NCBI GenBank assembly: GCA_965117025.1 | Contig: OZ220746.1 | Span: forward strand, 2,294,001 to 2,358,000 | Source of the DNA: VXPQ01 sp965117025 | GTDB taxonomy: Bacteria; Bacteroidota; Rhodothermia; Rhodothermales; VXPQ01 | DNA: 64,000 nt | Direction: 5' to 3' | In this document: piece by piece, positions 51,621 to 61,000 of the stretch | Numbering within the stretch: position 1 is the stretch's first letter | How the letters are laid out: each line of letters begins with the position of its first letter | Translations under genes and position numbers: made by a program | Notes under the pieces: model-generated | The model's input: only the letters and a program-made list of their open reading frames with translations | What the model was told of the DNA's origin: nothing | The model's database searches: none

Positions 51621-53372
51621 ATGAAAAAATCGTTACCAGTTCTGACCTGCACCTTACTCTTTTTGGCCATGCTGCCGGCAACTGCCATCGCGCAAAGCGA
51701 AATGGTCATTGAGTGGAACGGCCGGCCGGGCCAGCTTGAAACCACCATCACAGCCGATACATTGGCTGACGGGTCGCAAGCTCATGATGTGTATGTTCTG
51801 GAGCACAGCAGGATATATCTGCAGATCGACGAACTGCAAGTCAAAAACAGCATCACCGTTCGCGGACAAGACTTTGATGCCAATGATTCCTTTGCTTTTC
51901 CTGCAACCATACAGCCGCTCCCTGGTCCGGATGGAACATCAAGATATAGTCCCTGGCCTCCCGGAGCCCATTTCAGGATGAATGAGGACAACGTAGTCCT
52001 TACCCTGGACAATCTGCTTTTCAATGGCGCCATGGCGGACGGGAGTGGGCACGTTTGGGGCGTAGTGGGTACGCACGGCGTCGACCAGACCGTTAAGGTT
52101 GAAAACAATGTCTGGTCAGACTACCAACTGCACATAACCTTCGGCAAGAACACCTCCTTCCATTTTAACAACAGTATTTTCAAATCCGTCCCCTCTTATC
52201 CGGGTGGTGTTTTCTTCAATGGGCTGTATTGGGGTGGCGGATCCTGGGTAGGGACCATCGATTCTCTGACGGTCACCAACAGTAGTGTTATAAATACATG
52301 GGGCGAAGCACTCGTGGTGTATGAGCAGGTTAATTACGGCCTGGTTGATCATACCAGCTTTGTAAATGTTGTGATGAATCCGCTTTTCTACCGTGGCGGG
52401 AACAACATGACGCTCAAGAACAATCTTTTCTACAATACAAAAATATTCGGTCAGTCTACTCATTATTATGGTTTATGGGGTTTTGAAGATGAAGATGACA
52501 ATCCTATCCGGCAAACCTCAGGTGTTATGAATGTCATGTTTCAGGATCCGCCGGATACCACAGCGATCGCTGCAGGAAGGAATTGGGATCATCTCAATAG
52601 AAACATTACCTATAATAACAATGCCTGGGTGAACGATGAACAGGTGTTGGCATTCTGGGCAGAAGGTCCCTGGGAATGGGAGGTGACTAATGAAGACGGC
52701 AGTACGGAAATCCGCAGGGATACAATGCTTGCACCCAGTAGTCAAAATATATTTGCCGGGGATACCCTGCGGGCATTGATGGCGGCAGATCCCACGATCA
52801 GGGAATTCGATAACGTCGAAACAACCCCTACACTACAGCTGGATCCTCAATACCTTAAGCTTATGATAGATCGTATCAGAGATTTCAGAGATAATGAAAA
52901 ACATGATACCTTCCTGAATGAGTGGTGGCAATATGAGGCGGACAACAATCCGGTAAATGTTCAATGGCCAATCCATGAGGATCTGCGGTACTCTGCCGAT
53001 TCGCCTGCTGCGACTGCAAGTGAAACAGGCGGCCCGGTTGGCGATCCAAGATGGGCGCCGGTTCCTGTGAGTGCCGAGGAGGATGTTCTGCCTAATACAT
53101 TCGCGCTCCATCAGAACTATCCTAACCCCTTCAACCCGTCGACAGAGATTGCATTTTCCCTGGACGAGCCATCCGATGTCAAGCTGGTGATCTACAATAT
53201 CCTGGGTCAGGCCGTACGAGAATTGGCAAGCGGGTCATTGACCGCCGGCTCGTACAAGTATCGCTGGGACGGTAGAAACGATGTCGGGCTTGCCGTTACG
53301 AGCGGACTGTATATATACACGCTTAGTACCGGGAGCAAATCCGTTTCCAGGAAAATGATCCTGGTTAAATAG
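51621..53372 (+). CDS. Secreted parallel beta-helix protein with T9SS sorting domain
   Basis: 583 residues. Signal peptide (LPVLTCTLLFLAMLPATAIAQ). Short repeated strands in the middle (DSLTVTNSSVINTWGEALVV, GGNNMTLKNNLFYNTKIFG) fit a right-handed beta-helix as in polysaccharide lyases, but no catalytic signature is clear. A type A sorting domain closes it (NYPNPFNPSTEIAFSL to KMILVK). It begins with a good GGAG site. It opens an AT-richer plus-strand group with the receptor-like gene and a TonB receptor, so a role in binding or cutting the receptor's ligand is likely. Confidence 0.82.
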   Translation: MKKSLPVLTCTLLFLAMLPATAIAQSEMVIEWNGRPGQLETTITADTLADGSQAHDVYVLEHSRIYLQIDELQVKNSITVRGQDFDANDSFAFPATIQPLPGPDGTSRYSPWPPGAHFRMNEDNVVLTLDNLLFNGAMADGSGHVWGVVGTHGVDQTVKVENNVWSDYQLHITFGKNTSFHFNNSIFKSVPSYPGGVFFNGLYWGGGSWVGTIDSLTVTNSSVINTWGEALVVYEQVNYGLVDHTSFVNVVMNPLFYRGGNNMTLKNNLFYNTKIFGQSTHYYGLWGFEDEDDNPIRQTSGVMNVMFQDPPDTTAIAAGRNWDHLNRNITYNNNAWVNDEQVLAFWAEGPWEWEVTNEDGSTEIRRDTMLAPSSQNIFAGDTLRALMAADPTIREFDNVETTPTLQLDPQYLKLMIDRIRDFRDNEKHDTFLNEWWQYEADNNPVNVQWPIHEDLRYSADSPAATASETGGPVGDPRWAPVPVSAEEDVLPNTFALHQNYPNPFNPSTEIAFSLDEPSDVKLVIYNILGQAVRELASGSLTAGSYKYRWDGRNDVGLAVTSGLYIYTLSTGSKSVSRKMILVK

Positions 53373-53379
53373 ATTTGTT

Positions 53380-53423
53380 ACCGCACCGGAGCAGGCCCTC
53401 ATGCAGGTCTGCTCCGGTGCGGT
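53380..53423. terminator. Strong hairpin after the beta-helix gene
   Basis: ACCGCACCGGAGCAG and CTGCTCCGGTGCGGT form a perfect 15-bp stem around a 14-base loop, starting seven bases after the stop. No T-run follows. It probably ends or weakens transcription before the receptor-like gene. Confidence 0.8.
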
Positions 53424-53575
53424 ATCTCCCTGGGCGAGTGGCAGCATGTGTTGTTGGCCCCTTTGGTGTATGGATGAGTCATTCGTTGCAATTGTATGGA
53501 ATGAAGAGGCCTGACCGTAACGACGCGGCTCATTAATGGAGTCAACACGTATCGTTGAAGCCTGTGAGGTGCCGA

Positions 53576-54253
53576 ATGCCCCGACGACTCATGTGGTTAA
53601 TGCTCTTCGTCAGTGTGCCCCTTGCAGAGGCGCAGACGGTGCGCATTGTTGGGACAGTGCAGGACGCACAGCTTGGCGCCCCCATAATGGGCGCCCCTGT
53701 TTATCTGATCGGTAGCAGCGCCATTGCAATTACCAAAGAAGATGGTCGATTCGTCCTACAGGATGTGCGGGCGGGGAGGTACGTACTCACGGTTGTTTAC
53801 GAGGGGTATTCATCCGAAAGCGACACGCTTCTTGTTTCCGGAGAAGCCGATATTGAACACAACTTCAATCTGCAACCGACGCCCGCAGCCAGCGAAGAGG
53901 AGGCTATTGTCTCCCAGGCGAGAGATCAGGAGACAAAACAAAATGCTGCCTCCTCTCCAAGCCAGGACGCCCTCCGCTCCGAGTTAAACACGGTTTGTGC
54001 CTGTTTCGAATCAGCTGTGGGTATACTCAACGATGCTATCCTTCTTCGCAAGAAGTATGAAGATGTGGAACAGTACCGGAGCGATCTTGAGGCTGTCGAA
54101 CAAATGAATGCTCTGTTGGCGTTATGGCGCACTGCCCAGCACCATTGTCTGACAGGATTTGGCACTGCATTGTTCGTAGACTCAGCGTGTAATCGACCGG
54201 GTGAAATATCCGATCTGCGCGGAGAACTGGACAGTCTGGGTATAGGTACGTAG
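53576..54253 (+). CDS. Truncated TonB-receptor-like protein: regulatory domain plus novel C-terminal half
   Basis: 225 residues from the ATG at 53576, which has GAGGT five bases upstream. A signal peptide (LMWLMLFVSVPLAEAQ) is followed by a CarboxypepD_reg-like domain. It matches the start of the next gene closely: SDTLLVSGEADIEHNFNL here, SDTLIVSGEADIEKDFTL there. Where the receptor plug should begin, this protein changes to a charged linker and a helical part with four Cys (NTVCACFESAV, HHCLTGF, DSACNRPGE) that I cannot identify. It has no barrel. It may modulate the downstream receptor. Confidence 0.75.
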   Translation: MPRRLMWLMLFVSVPLAEAQTVRIVGTVQDAQLGAPIMGAPVYLIGSSAIAITKEDGRFVLQDVRAGRYVLTVVYEGYSSESDTLLVSGEADIEHNFNLQPTPAASEEEAIVSQARDQETKQNAASSPSQDALRSELNTVCACFESAVGILNDAILLRKKYEDVEQYRSDLEAVEQMNALLALWRTAQHHCLTGFGTALFVDSACNRPGEISDLRGELDSLGIGT

Positions 54254-54319
54254 GCAGGGCAAACGCTTACCCCTTTTTGTCCGGTACAGGAAGCCGCAAG
54301 AACCTCAACGAGTGAGCCC

Positions 54320-57235
54320 ATGAGACGCCGAGCGATCCATCCCATCATCTTATTGGCCCTCTTTTTTAGTACGAGCCTTGCTCATGCACAGTCCGTCAGT
54401 ATTAGTGGGGTCGTGCGGGACGCACAAGATGGAGGCACCCTGATTGGTGCGAACGTTATCCTGGTTGGTACGAGTCTTGGTGCAGCCACTAACGAATCCG
54501 GGCGATATATTATACCGAACGTAAAGGCAGGGACGTACATAATCAGGGCAGGCTACATCGGGTATTCCCCGGTATCCGACACGCTGATCGTTTCAGGCGA
54601 AGCCGATATCGAAAAAGACTTTACCTTGAGTTATACAACCCTGGAGGGTGAAGAAATACTTGTTACTGCCCAGGCCAGAGGTCAAATGGACGCCATTAAC
54701 CGGCAACTTGCGGAAAAATCGCTTGTCAACATTGTTTCTTCTGACAGAATTGAAGAGCTGCCCGACGCCAATGCTGCAGAGTCTGTGGCGCGCATTCCGG
54801 GCATCACGGTACAACGCGAAGGTGGGGAGGGTAATAAAGTGGTCGTCAGGGGGCTTTCACCAAAATATAATGCCATTTCCGTAAATGGCGTACGACTGGC
54901 CGCTACGGATTCTTCGGATCGTAGTACCGATCTGAGTATGGTTTCGCAGTATATGCTCGCAGGCATTGAAGTCACCAAGGCCGGCACACCGGATCAGGAT
55001 GCGGATGTGCTTGGTGGAACCGTCAATTTCAAGCTCAAGAAAGCCGAGCCGGAATTTAACGTGAATGCCCTTGCACAAGGAATGTATAATGACCTGAGGC
55101 AATCGTACAAAGATTATAAGTTGGTGCTTAACGTGAGCAACCGGTTCTTCAACGATCGTCTCGGGGCGCTGGGTTTGATTGATTTGGAGAACAGGAACCG
55201 TAGTTCTCAGGAAGTAAGTGCTTCCTACGATAATCCCAATGCAAAACTGGACTCGCTTAACGCATTGCGGAGCACCGGAATAAGTTTATTTGACATTACC
55301 CGTCAGAACGACCGCATAAATACCCTCCTGGTTACTGATTTCAATGTACGGGAAGGCAACGTCAGTTACAGTTTTCTGAATAGTTCAATCGGATCTGATC
55401 AAACTCGATATTTCGAAGCCTATACTCTTGCCACAAGACATCGAAGTTATAATTCCGGTACAGGGGATAGAAAAATAAAAGTGAATTCGCATATTCTGGA
55501 GTATAACCAGGTGCTATTCTCCAAATTTCACATCGATGCTTCTGCATCCTTGTCTGAGTCAACCCAAGAATTTGAAACATTTGTGGCACAATTCCTTCAG
55601 GATTTCGCATTCGATCAGACGGTGTTGGGCGTAAGCGTTAAAAACATCCAAAATCATCTGGTAGATAACCTTCCAGCCGTCTATGCCAATGGGTATACAA
55701 TTGATGAAGACGAAAATAAAGAGACGGATAAAACATTGCGCCTTGATCTGGGATATGATTTCACATTATTTGACGATCTGTCTGGTAGAATCAAGGCCGG
55801 CGTAAAATATCGTAAAAAATCAAGAGAATTTGATAAGGGGGTTCAGTCCGGACGCCTTAATCATCCATGGCAGCCTGCCATGGATTCACTCCTTATTGCA
55901 TTTCCTCGTCTCGACGAGTATGGCGATCCAGGGGTAAGGCGTCTTCCTTACAGGGCGTTTCTCAGTGACGATTATGATGCAGGTGATTTTCTGAAAGGTG
56001 ATTTTACCTTGGGGCCATTTGCAGATCTGGATTTTCTGGGGCAAATTTCAGATTTCCTGAGTGAGAATTTCAGTTACGCTACCTATTGGGAGGAAATTGC
56101 GCATACGTTCCACCAGACCGATTCAAACCTGTTTGACTACTCGGGCGAGGAGGCCTATACAGCGTCCTATCTGATGGCGGATGTTGATATAGGCCCGAAA
56201 CTCAACGTGGTTACCGGTGCACGCTGGGAAAGAAATAAGACGGCCTATAGTTCATGGCAGGGTTGGCTGGATGTCATACCGAGTTATACTTTTGCCGGAT
56301 ATGACTTCGTCACGCATGAGCGAAATAATGCACATATACTACCGGCATTGTTTGTACGATACAGGCCCTTTCCCTGGTTGGAAACGCGATTTGCCCGTAC
56401 CCATACGTTGGCCCGCCCGAATTATTCCGACTTCTTACCGCTTTATAGCATTTCTGGTTCAACCAGGAGTGTTAATTACAGAAACCCTTACCTGAAACCT
56501 GCCTTATCTAAAAATATCGACGCGAACGTTTCTGTTCATCAACGCCATATTGGTTTTTTGAGTGCCGGGTATTTTGAAAAAAATATTAAAGACCTCGTTT
56601 TTTCCGGGGGGCGAAGATATATAGCAAATCCAGAACCCTTTGGCCTTCCCGAAGAAATCGAAAAGGGCTTTATCCAGAATTACATCTCAAATAACCCCAA
56701 TACTGTAAAATTACGGGGTTTCGAATTCGATTATCAAACCCGATTCTGGTATCTCCCCAGTTTTTTGAGTGGATTAGTCTTCAACGCGAACTACACCATC
56801 ACAAGTTCTGAGGTCAAGTACCCTCGAACAATCATTGATTTTGAGATTGATTTCGGCCCGCCGTTGCAGGTAGTCACTGTAAACAACGACACCCTGTATG
56901 TGGATCGTTTGATCGATCAGCCTGACCAGATCATGAATCTGTCGATGGGGTACGACTATAAAGGATTCTCCGCCAGAATTTCCATGCTTTACCGGTCTGA
57001 CATTTTCACAAGAACCAATTTTTGGCCTGAATTGCGAGAATCCACCGATGACTTTAGACGATGGGATCTCTCGGTAAAGCAGTCGCTGCCGATTCAGGGA
57101 CTGGACATCTATCTTAATGTCAGCAACATAACGAATTCAGAAGATGTCAACAGATTTCTCGACGAGACGCAAGCCATTGGGTTACGACAAAATTACGGAA
57201 GGACGATTGACCTCGGGCTCCGCTATGCCTTTTGA
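54320..57235 (+). CDS. TonB-dependent receptor
   Basis: 971 residues. Signal peptide (IILLALFFSTSLAHAQ), CarboxypepD_reg-like domain (GVVRDAQDGGTLIGANVILVG), plug (IEELPDANAAESVARIPGITVQREGGEG, then VVVRGLSPKYNAISVNGVRL) and a long barrel ending DLGLRYAF. The plug wording is that of the TonB-Xanth-Caul type used for sugars. Bases in this gene are visibly more AT-rich than in the minus-strand genes around it. It follows the truncated paralogous protein by 66 bases. Confidence 0.93.
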   Translation: MRRRAIHPIILLALFFSTSLAHAQSVSISGVVRDAQDGGTLIGANVILVGTSLGAATNESGRYIIPNVKAGTYIIRAGYIGYSPVSDTLIVSGEADIEKDFTLSYTTLEGEEILVTAQARGQMDAINRQLAEKSLVNIVSSDRIEELPDANAAESVARIPGITVQREGGEGNKVVVRGLSPKYNAISVNGVRLAATDSSDRSTDLSMVSQYMLAGIEVTKAGTPDQDADVLGGTVNFKLKKAEPEFNVNALAQGMYNDLRQSYKDYKLVLNVSNRFFNDRLGALGLIDLENRNRSSQEVSASYDNPNAKLDSLNALRSTGISLFDITRQNDRINTLLVTDFNVREGNVSYSFLNSSIGSDQTRYFEAYTLATRHRSYNSGTGDRKIKVNSHILEYNQVLFSKFHIDASASLSESTQEFETFVAQFLQDFAFDQTVLGVSVKNIQNHLVDNLPAVYANGYTIDEDENKETDKTLRLDLGYDFTLFDDLSGRIKAGVKYRKKSREFDKGVQSGRLNHPWQPAMDSLLIAFPRLDEYGDPGVRRLPYRAFLSDDYDAGDFLKGDFTLGPFADLDFLGQISDFLSENFSYATYWEEIAHTFHQTDSNLFDYSGEEAYTASYLMADVDIGPKLNVVTGARWERNKTAYSSWQGWLDVIPSYTFAGYDFVTHERNNAHILPALFVRYRPFPWLETRFARTHTLARPNYSDFLPLYSISGSTRSVNYRNPYLKPALSKNIDANVSVHQRHIGFLSAGYFEKNIKDLVFSGGRRYIANPEPFGLPEEIEKGFIQNYISNNPNTVKLRGFEFDYQTRFWYLPSFLSGLVFNANYTITSSEVKYPRTIIDFEIDFGPPLQVVTVNNDTLYVDRLIDQPDQIMNLSMGYDYKGFSARISMLYRSDIFTRTNFWPELRESTDDFRRWDLSVKQSLPIQGLDIYLNVSNITNSEDVNRFLDETQAIGLRQNYGRTIDLGLRYAF

Positions 57236-57357
57236 GAGGCGTTGAGCATCTCTGGGGCAATTTTTTCGCTTCCCTAACTCACCTGCACCTTTGCTCGTTG
57301 GATGCCACGTTGGACACCATGGCCCGGCCCCGGACAGGCCTTATCCACCCACCGGAT

Positions 57358-60300
57358 TTATTCCGCCCGCATCGCTTCGTGGAAGCGTTCCGGTGTGACG
57401 TACCGGGTGTGATAGTTTGCCCAGTCGTCCGGGAAGCGGCGGTACACCGGATCGTCTTCAAGCCGTCCCGGAGGCGTGGCGTACGCCGCGTCGTCATGGG
57501 AGGGGAGCGGCAGCACCGTTTTTGAGAAGCCTGTGTTGTAGTCGCCGTCCTTGACCCATCCGTCTCCGATCAGTACGAAATCGCGGGTCCATCCTTCCGG
57601 CGGAGGCGGCGGGGCCTCGAACCGGAACGCCATTTCATCGGCTGCATTCATGATCACGTACCGGTCATCCACTTCTTCAAGCAGCTCGCGCACGTCGCCG
57701 AACCGTGTGTGATACCCGACGAGATCACGCCAGACCTGACCGGTTGCGGCCAACTCGTCGTAGACGGGCAGTTCCGGCGAGAAGGCATCCGCTTCGTACG
57801 TTTGCGAAAAGCCCCGGTAGTGCAGGTCCGCTGCATCGGGCGCCAGGCGCCGGGTCATGGTCTCGGCATCGGGTCGGCCGATGGCCCAGGCAAAGGCGTC
57901 CCAATAGATTTCGAGGTTCGTATGCAGGCGCAGACGAACACCGTCGGACGCATTCGGCGCGACGGCTTCATGCTCATCCGAAAAAACTTCCGTGATGTCC
58001 ATGAGGACCGTTTTGGTCTTGCCGGCGGGGAAGCCGAGGTTGGGATGGATGGTTCGCCAGCCGCCCTTTCCATCAGAGGCTTCCAGGCGCAGGCCCTGCG
58101 GGGGGACATGCGATCCTTGTCCGAGCGCTACATTGATCGAACTGTCCGTAGGATAAATCCAGCCGGAGCCCACGAGCCAGATCGGCCCCTGCTGCGATGC
58201 ATCTTCCGGAATGTTTTCAAGCGTCAGTTCCACGTAGTGATCCCGTGTGACGCCCTGGTACTGCCCGTGTCCGAACGTGGCGAGATACCGCCCGTCCTCC
58301 GCATGGAGCAGGTCGGTCACATCGTTGCCCAGATCGTCCCATGCCCGTGTGACCGGATGGGGTTTTGCGGTCACGTGCACCTTCATTTCAGGGGGAGGGA
58401 AGGCAAACCGCTCGTCTACGTAGACCTCGGTGTCGTCGGGATGATCGACGACCAGGAGCGAAACATGATCGAAGAAATGCGTCTCCCACAATTCCGCCGT
58501 GATGCGCACGTCGTACCAGGGGGGAGCGCCGTTCTCGCCGGGGCGGGGCGCCAACTGATCGCCGCGTATTTTGACCCAGTCCTCGGTGGTCATGACGCCC
58601 GCCGTTTCCTGTGCGTTGATCTTGAGCCCCAGCGGCGAGCGCCAGATGAAATCGGTGACGAAGTCGATGCGCTCCCCGTTCCATGCAAAGAGCCACGGAC
58701 AAGAGCCCTTGAGCCGCTGCTGCGCCAGCACGACTTCCCCGGAGAGCAGATCGAACTCGGCCTGCACGCTGCCGTTGGGCCACACGATACGGGCCACATC
58801 CGCGACGGCGTGCGTACCCAGTCCGAAATGCACGACGGGACCCTGGATGACCTGCTTCTGGAAAGACAAGCCGGCCCGGATCTCCACTTCGCCTCCGATC
58901 CCGAACGAATTGATGCGCTGGTCGCCCACCGCTTCGGCGGCGCGCAGATGCATCTGTTTCCAGTGGTAGGGCATGCTTCCCTCGTTTTCGAGCCGCACAG
59001 GCTGTCCCTCTTCGGAAAATCCCAGCAGATCGAGCCGCCCGTTTGCGGACAGGTCCGCGACGGCAAAGAGGTGTGCAGGGATAGCGTGATCCGTCGGGTG
59101 GAGGATTCCGCCCCTGTGCCCGCCGTTTGATTCGTCCGCGTCTCGCAGCCAGATGCGGCCGCCTGCAGGGGTGGCCGCGACGAGGTCCAGTCCTCCGTTG
59201 TTGTCGAGGTCCACAGTGAAAAGCTGTCCCGCGCCGGGGGCAACGCCGGCAGGCATGTTTTCCCAGCGGGCGATTTCTTCCGAAGACCATGTTGCTTTCG
59301 CATCTTCGCCAGTGGTCGAAAGCAGGAGAATTGTTCCGTCCGCTTGCAGCACCGCAAGATCGACGGTGGCGTCGCCGTTCAGGTCCGCCGCTTCAACGGC
59401 GAGGAGGGGTTCTGTTTCCGAGGATTGCCGCTCGAAAAGCCCGCTCCGGCGATTGGCGAAAAGATGCAACGTTCCGTTTGCGTCCACGAGCGCGGCGTCC
59501 GGATCTCCGTCTCCGTCGAAATCCCCCCAGGCAAAGCTCCGCAACGCTTCGACGTCCCCAAAAAGATCCAGGGGTGCGAAGGTCCCGTCGCCATTGTTTC
59601 GCAGGGCAAAGCTGGCGCCTTCATGGCGGGCGAGCACCAGATCGACGTCGCCCTCGAGATCAAGGTCGGCAGCCCAGACGCCGGCCCATGAGGCGTCAAA
59701 GATAGTCGCAGGCAATCCTGATTGGGAGGTCGTTTCCGTAAATGTCCCCGTGCTGTCCTGCCGGAAAATGCGCAAACCGCCTGCTCCGGCCAGTGCGAGG
59801 TCCATGGTGAAGTCGTAGTCGTAATCGATGCCGGCAATACCATGCGGCCCGGGCACTGCGCCTCCTCCGGGAAAATCGAGCACCTGGTCGTTTGGAAGGT
59901 GCACCGTGTGGTCGTCGGCAATAGCCAGCGCAATGCCGGGCACATTCGTTTCGATGTCGTCGGTGTTTCCATCGAGGCCCGTCGCCGGCGAGAAAACAGC
60001 CATGCTGCGCCAGGGACCGCCCTCGGCATTCAGCGCTTGCTGCGTGAACGTCAACTGCTCGTCGCGGGGCGCAATGGCGGGGGGCGGGGCTGGCAATCGA
60101 AGGAAGCCGGTCACCAGATCGCCTACCTGTTCGGCGGGCGTCTGGATGGCTCGCAGGTCCTGGCGGTACGAGGAAACCCGCAGGAGCACATTCCGCAGAA
60201 AAGCGATATGGGTGGTTGCTGCAGCGAAGTCGGGTGCATCCGGATCGGAACCCGCCGCCTTGGCGCCTGCCAGTTGTTCGAGGGCTTCTTCCGGCCAGGA

Positions 60301-60942
60301 CGCGGACAGGGTTTCGATATGCGCCAGCGTGTTCCGTAATGCATCGGCGGCGCCGGAAGCTGCTGCCGCACCGGCGCGGCGCAGCAGGGCCGCCAGATTA
60401 TCCGGATACACCTTCAGGAGCGCGTCCAGTAAGGCCGTTGCTTCGTCGCTTCCGGTATCTGTCAGGTGTTCGGCCAGCGCATACAATGCCTTGGCATTCG
60501 TCGAATCCAGCGCCACGGCTTCCCGCAGGTGGACAGTGGTTTCCGTGACGTTGCCCTGGCTTTTTTCGAACAGGCCGAGCAGAAGATGTATGACGCTGTT
60601 CTCCGGCGCGAGGCTTTGCGCCTCCATGAGGTGCTCCGAGGCAAGCGCATATTCGTTCCGGCGCATCGCGAGCAAGGCGAGATTGACCCATGCGGCGGGT
60701 TCTCCCGGCGCCAGTTCCGTTACCCGCAGCAGGTGTTCCTCACCTTGCCGGTCGATCCCCGATTCAATGGCCGCCAGCCCCGTATAGAAGGCGGAGACGG
60801 TCTCGCGATACGTTTCGGAATCCGGTTCCGGGAGGTCCGGGCCGCCGCATGCCCCGATAAAGACAGCAACAGCAATAGCCGGCAGGACGGAAGATACTGC
60901 CGTGAACCGGGGAACGAACGAGGCGTTTGGGCGCCTGGTCAT
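57358..60942 (-). CDS. CRTAC1-like lipoprotein: TPR, FG-GAP and ASPIC/UnbV-like domains
   Basis: 1194 residues. A lipobox (AVAVFIGACGG) is followed by TPR repeats near residues 45-270 (AAWVNLALLAMRRNEYALASEHL). FG-GAP repeats come next (DYDYDFTMDLALAG, DLEGDVDLVLA, DFDGDGDPDAAL), then an ASPIC/UnbV-like part near 680-760 (QRINSFGIGGEVEIRAG, ARIVWPNGS). The last 400 residues form an extra beta-rich region with a CPW motif (KGSCPWLFAWNGERIDFVTD). Such proteins are surface-exposed; their ligand is unknown. It converges on the TonB receptor gene. Confidence 0.85.
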   Translation of the reverse strand: MTRRPNASFVPRFTAVSSVLPAIAVAVFIGACGGPDLPEPDSETYRETVSAFYTGLAAIESGIDRQGEEHLLRVTELAPGEPAAWVNLALLAMRRNEYALASEHLMEAQSLAPENSVIHLLLGLFEKSQGNVTETTVHLREAVALDSTNAKALYALAEHLTDTGSDEATALLDALLKVYPDNLAALLRRAGAAAASGAADALRNTLAHIETLSASWPEEALEQLAGAKAAGSDPDAPDFAAATTHIAFLRNVLLRVSSYRQDLRAIQTPAEQVGDLVTGFLRLPAPPPAIAPRDEQLTFTQQALNAEGGPWRSMAVFSPATGLDGNTDDIETNVPGIALAIADDHTVHLPNDQVLDFPGGGAVPGPHGIAGIDYDYDFTMDLALAGAGGLRIFRQDSTGTFTETTSQSGLPATIFDASWAGVWAADLDLEGDVDLVLARHEGASFALRNNGDGTFAPLDLFGDVEALRSFAWGDFDGDGDPDAALVDANGTLHLFANRRSGLFERQSSETEPLLAVEAADLNGDATVDLAVLQADGTILLLSTTGEDAKATWSSEEIARWENMPAGVAPGAGQLFTVDLDNNGGLDLVAATPAGGRIWLRDADESNGGHRGGILHPTDHAIPAHLFAVADLSANGRLDLLGFSEEGQPVRLENEGSMPYHWKQMHLRAAEAVGDQRINSFGIGGEVEIRAGLSFQKQVIQGPVVHFGLGTHAVADVARIVWPNGSVQAEFDLLSGEVVLAQQRLKGSCPWLFAWNGERIDFVTDFIWRSPLGLKINAQETAGVMTTEDWVKIRGDQLAPRPGENGAPPWYDVRITAELWETHFFDHVSLLVVDHPDDTEVYVDERFAFPPPEMKVHVTAKPHPVTRAWDDLGNDVTDLLHAEDGRYLATFGHGQYQGVTRDHYVELTLENIPEDASQQGPIWLVGSGWIYPTDSSINVALGQGSHVPPQGLRLEASDGKGGWRTIHPNLGFPAGKTKTVLMDITEVFSDEHEAVAPNASDGVRLRLHTNLEIYWDAFAWAIGRPDAETMTRRLAPDAADLHYRGFSQTYEADAFSPELPVYDELAATGQVWRDLVGYHTRFGDVRELLEEVDDRYVIMNAADEMAFRFEAPPPPPEGWTRDFVLIGDGWVKDGDYNTGFSKTVLPLPSHDDAAYATPPGRLEDDPVYRRFPDDWANYHTRYVTPERFHEAMRAE

Positions 60943-61000
60943 GAGATCGGAGGAATATCGGGAACGTGCTGCTGGAACCGCTGCGGTGGTTTTCGGCGGC

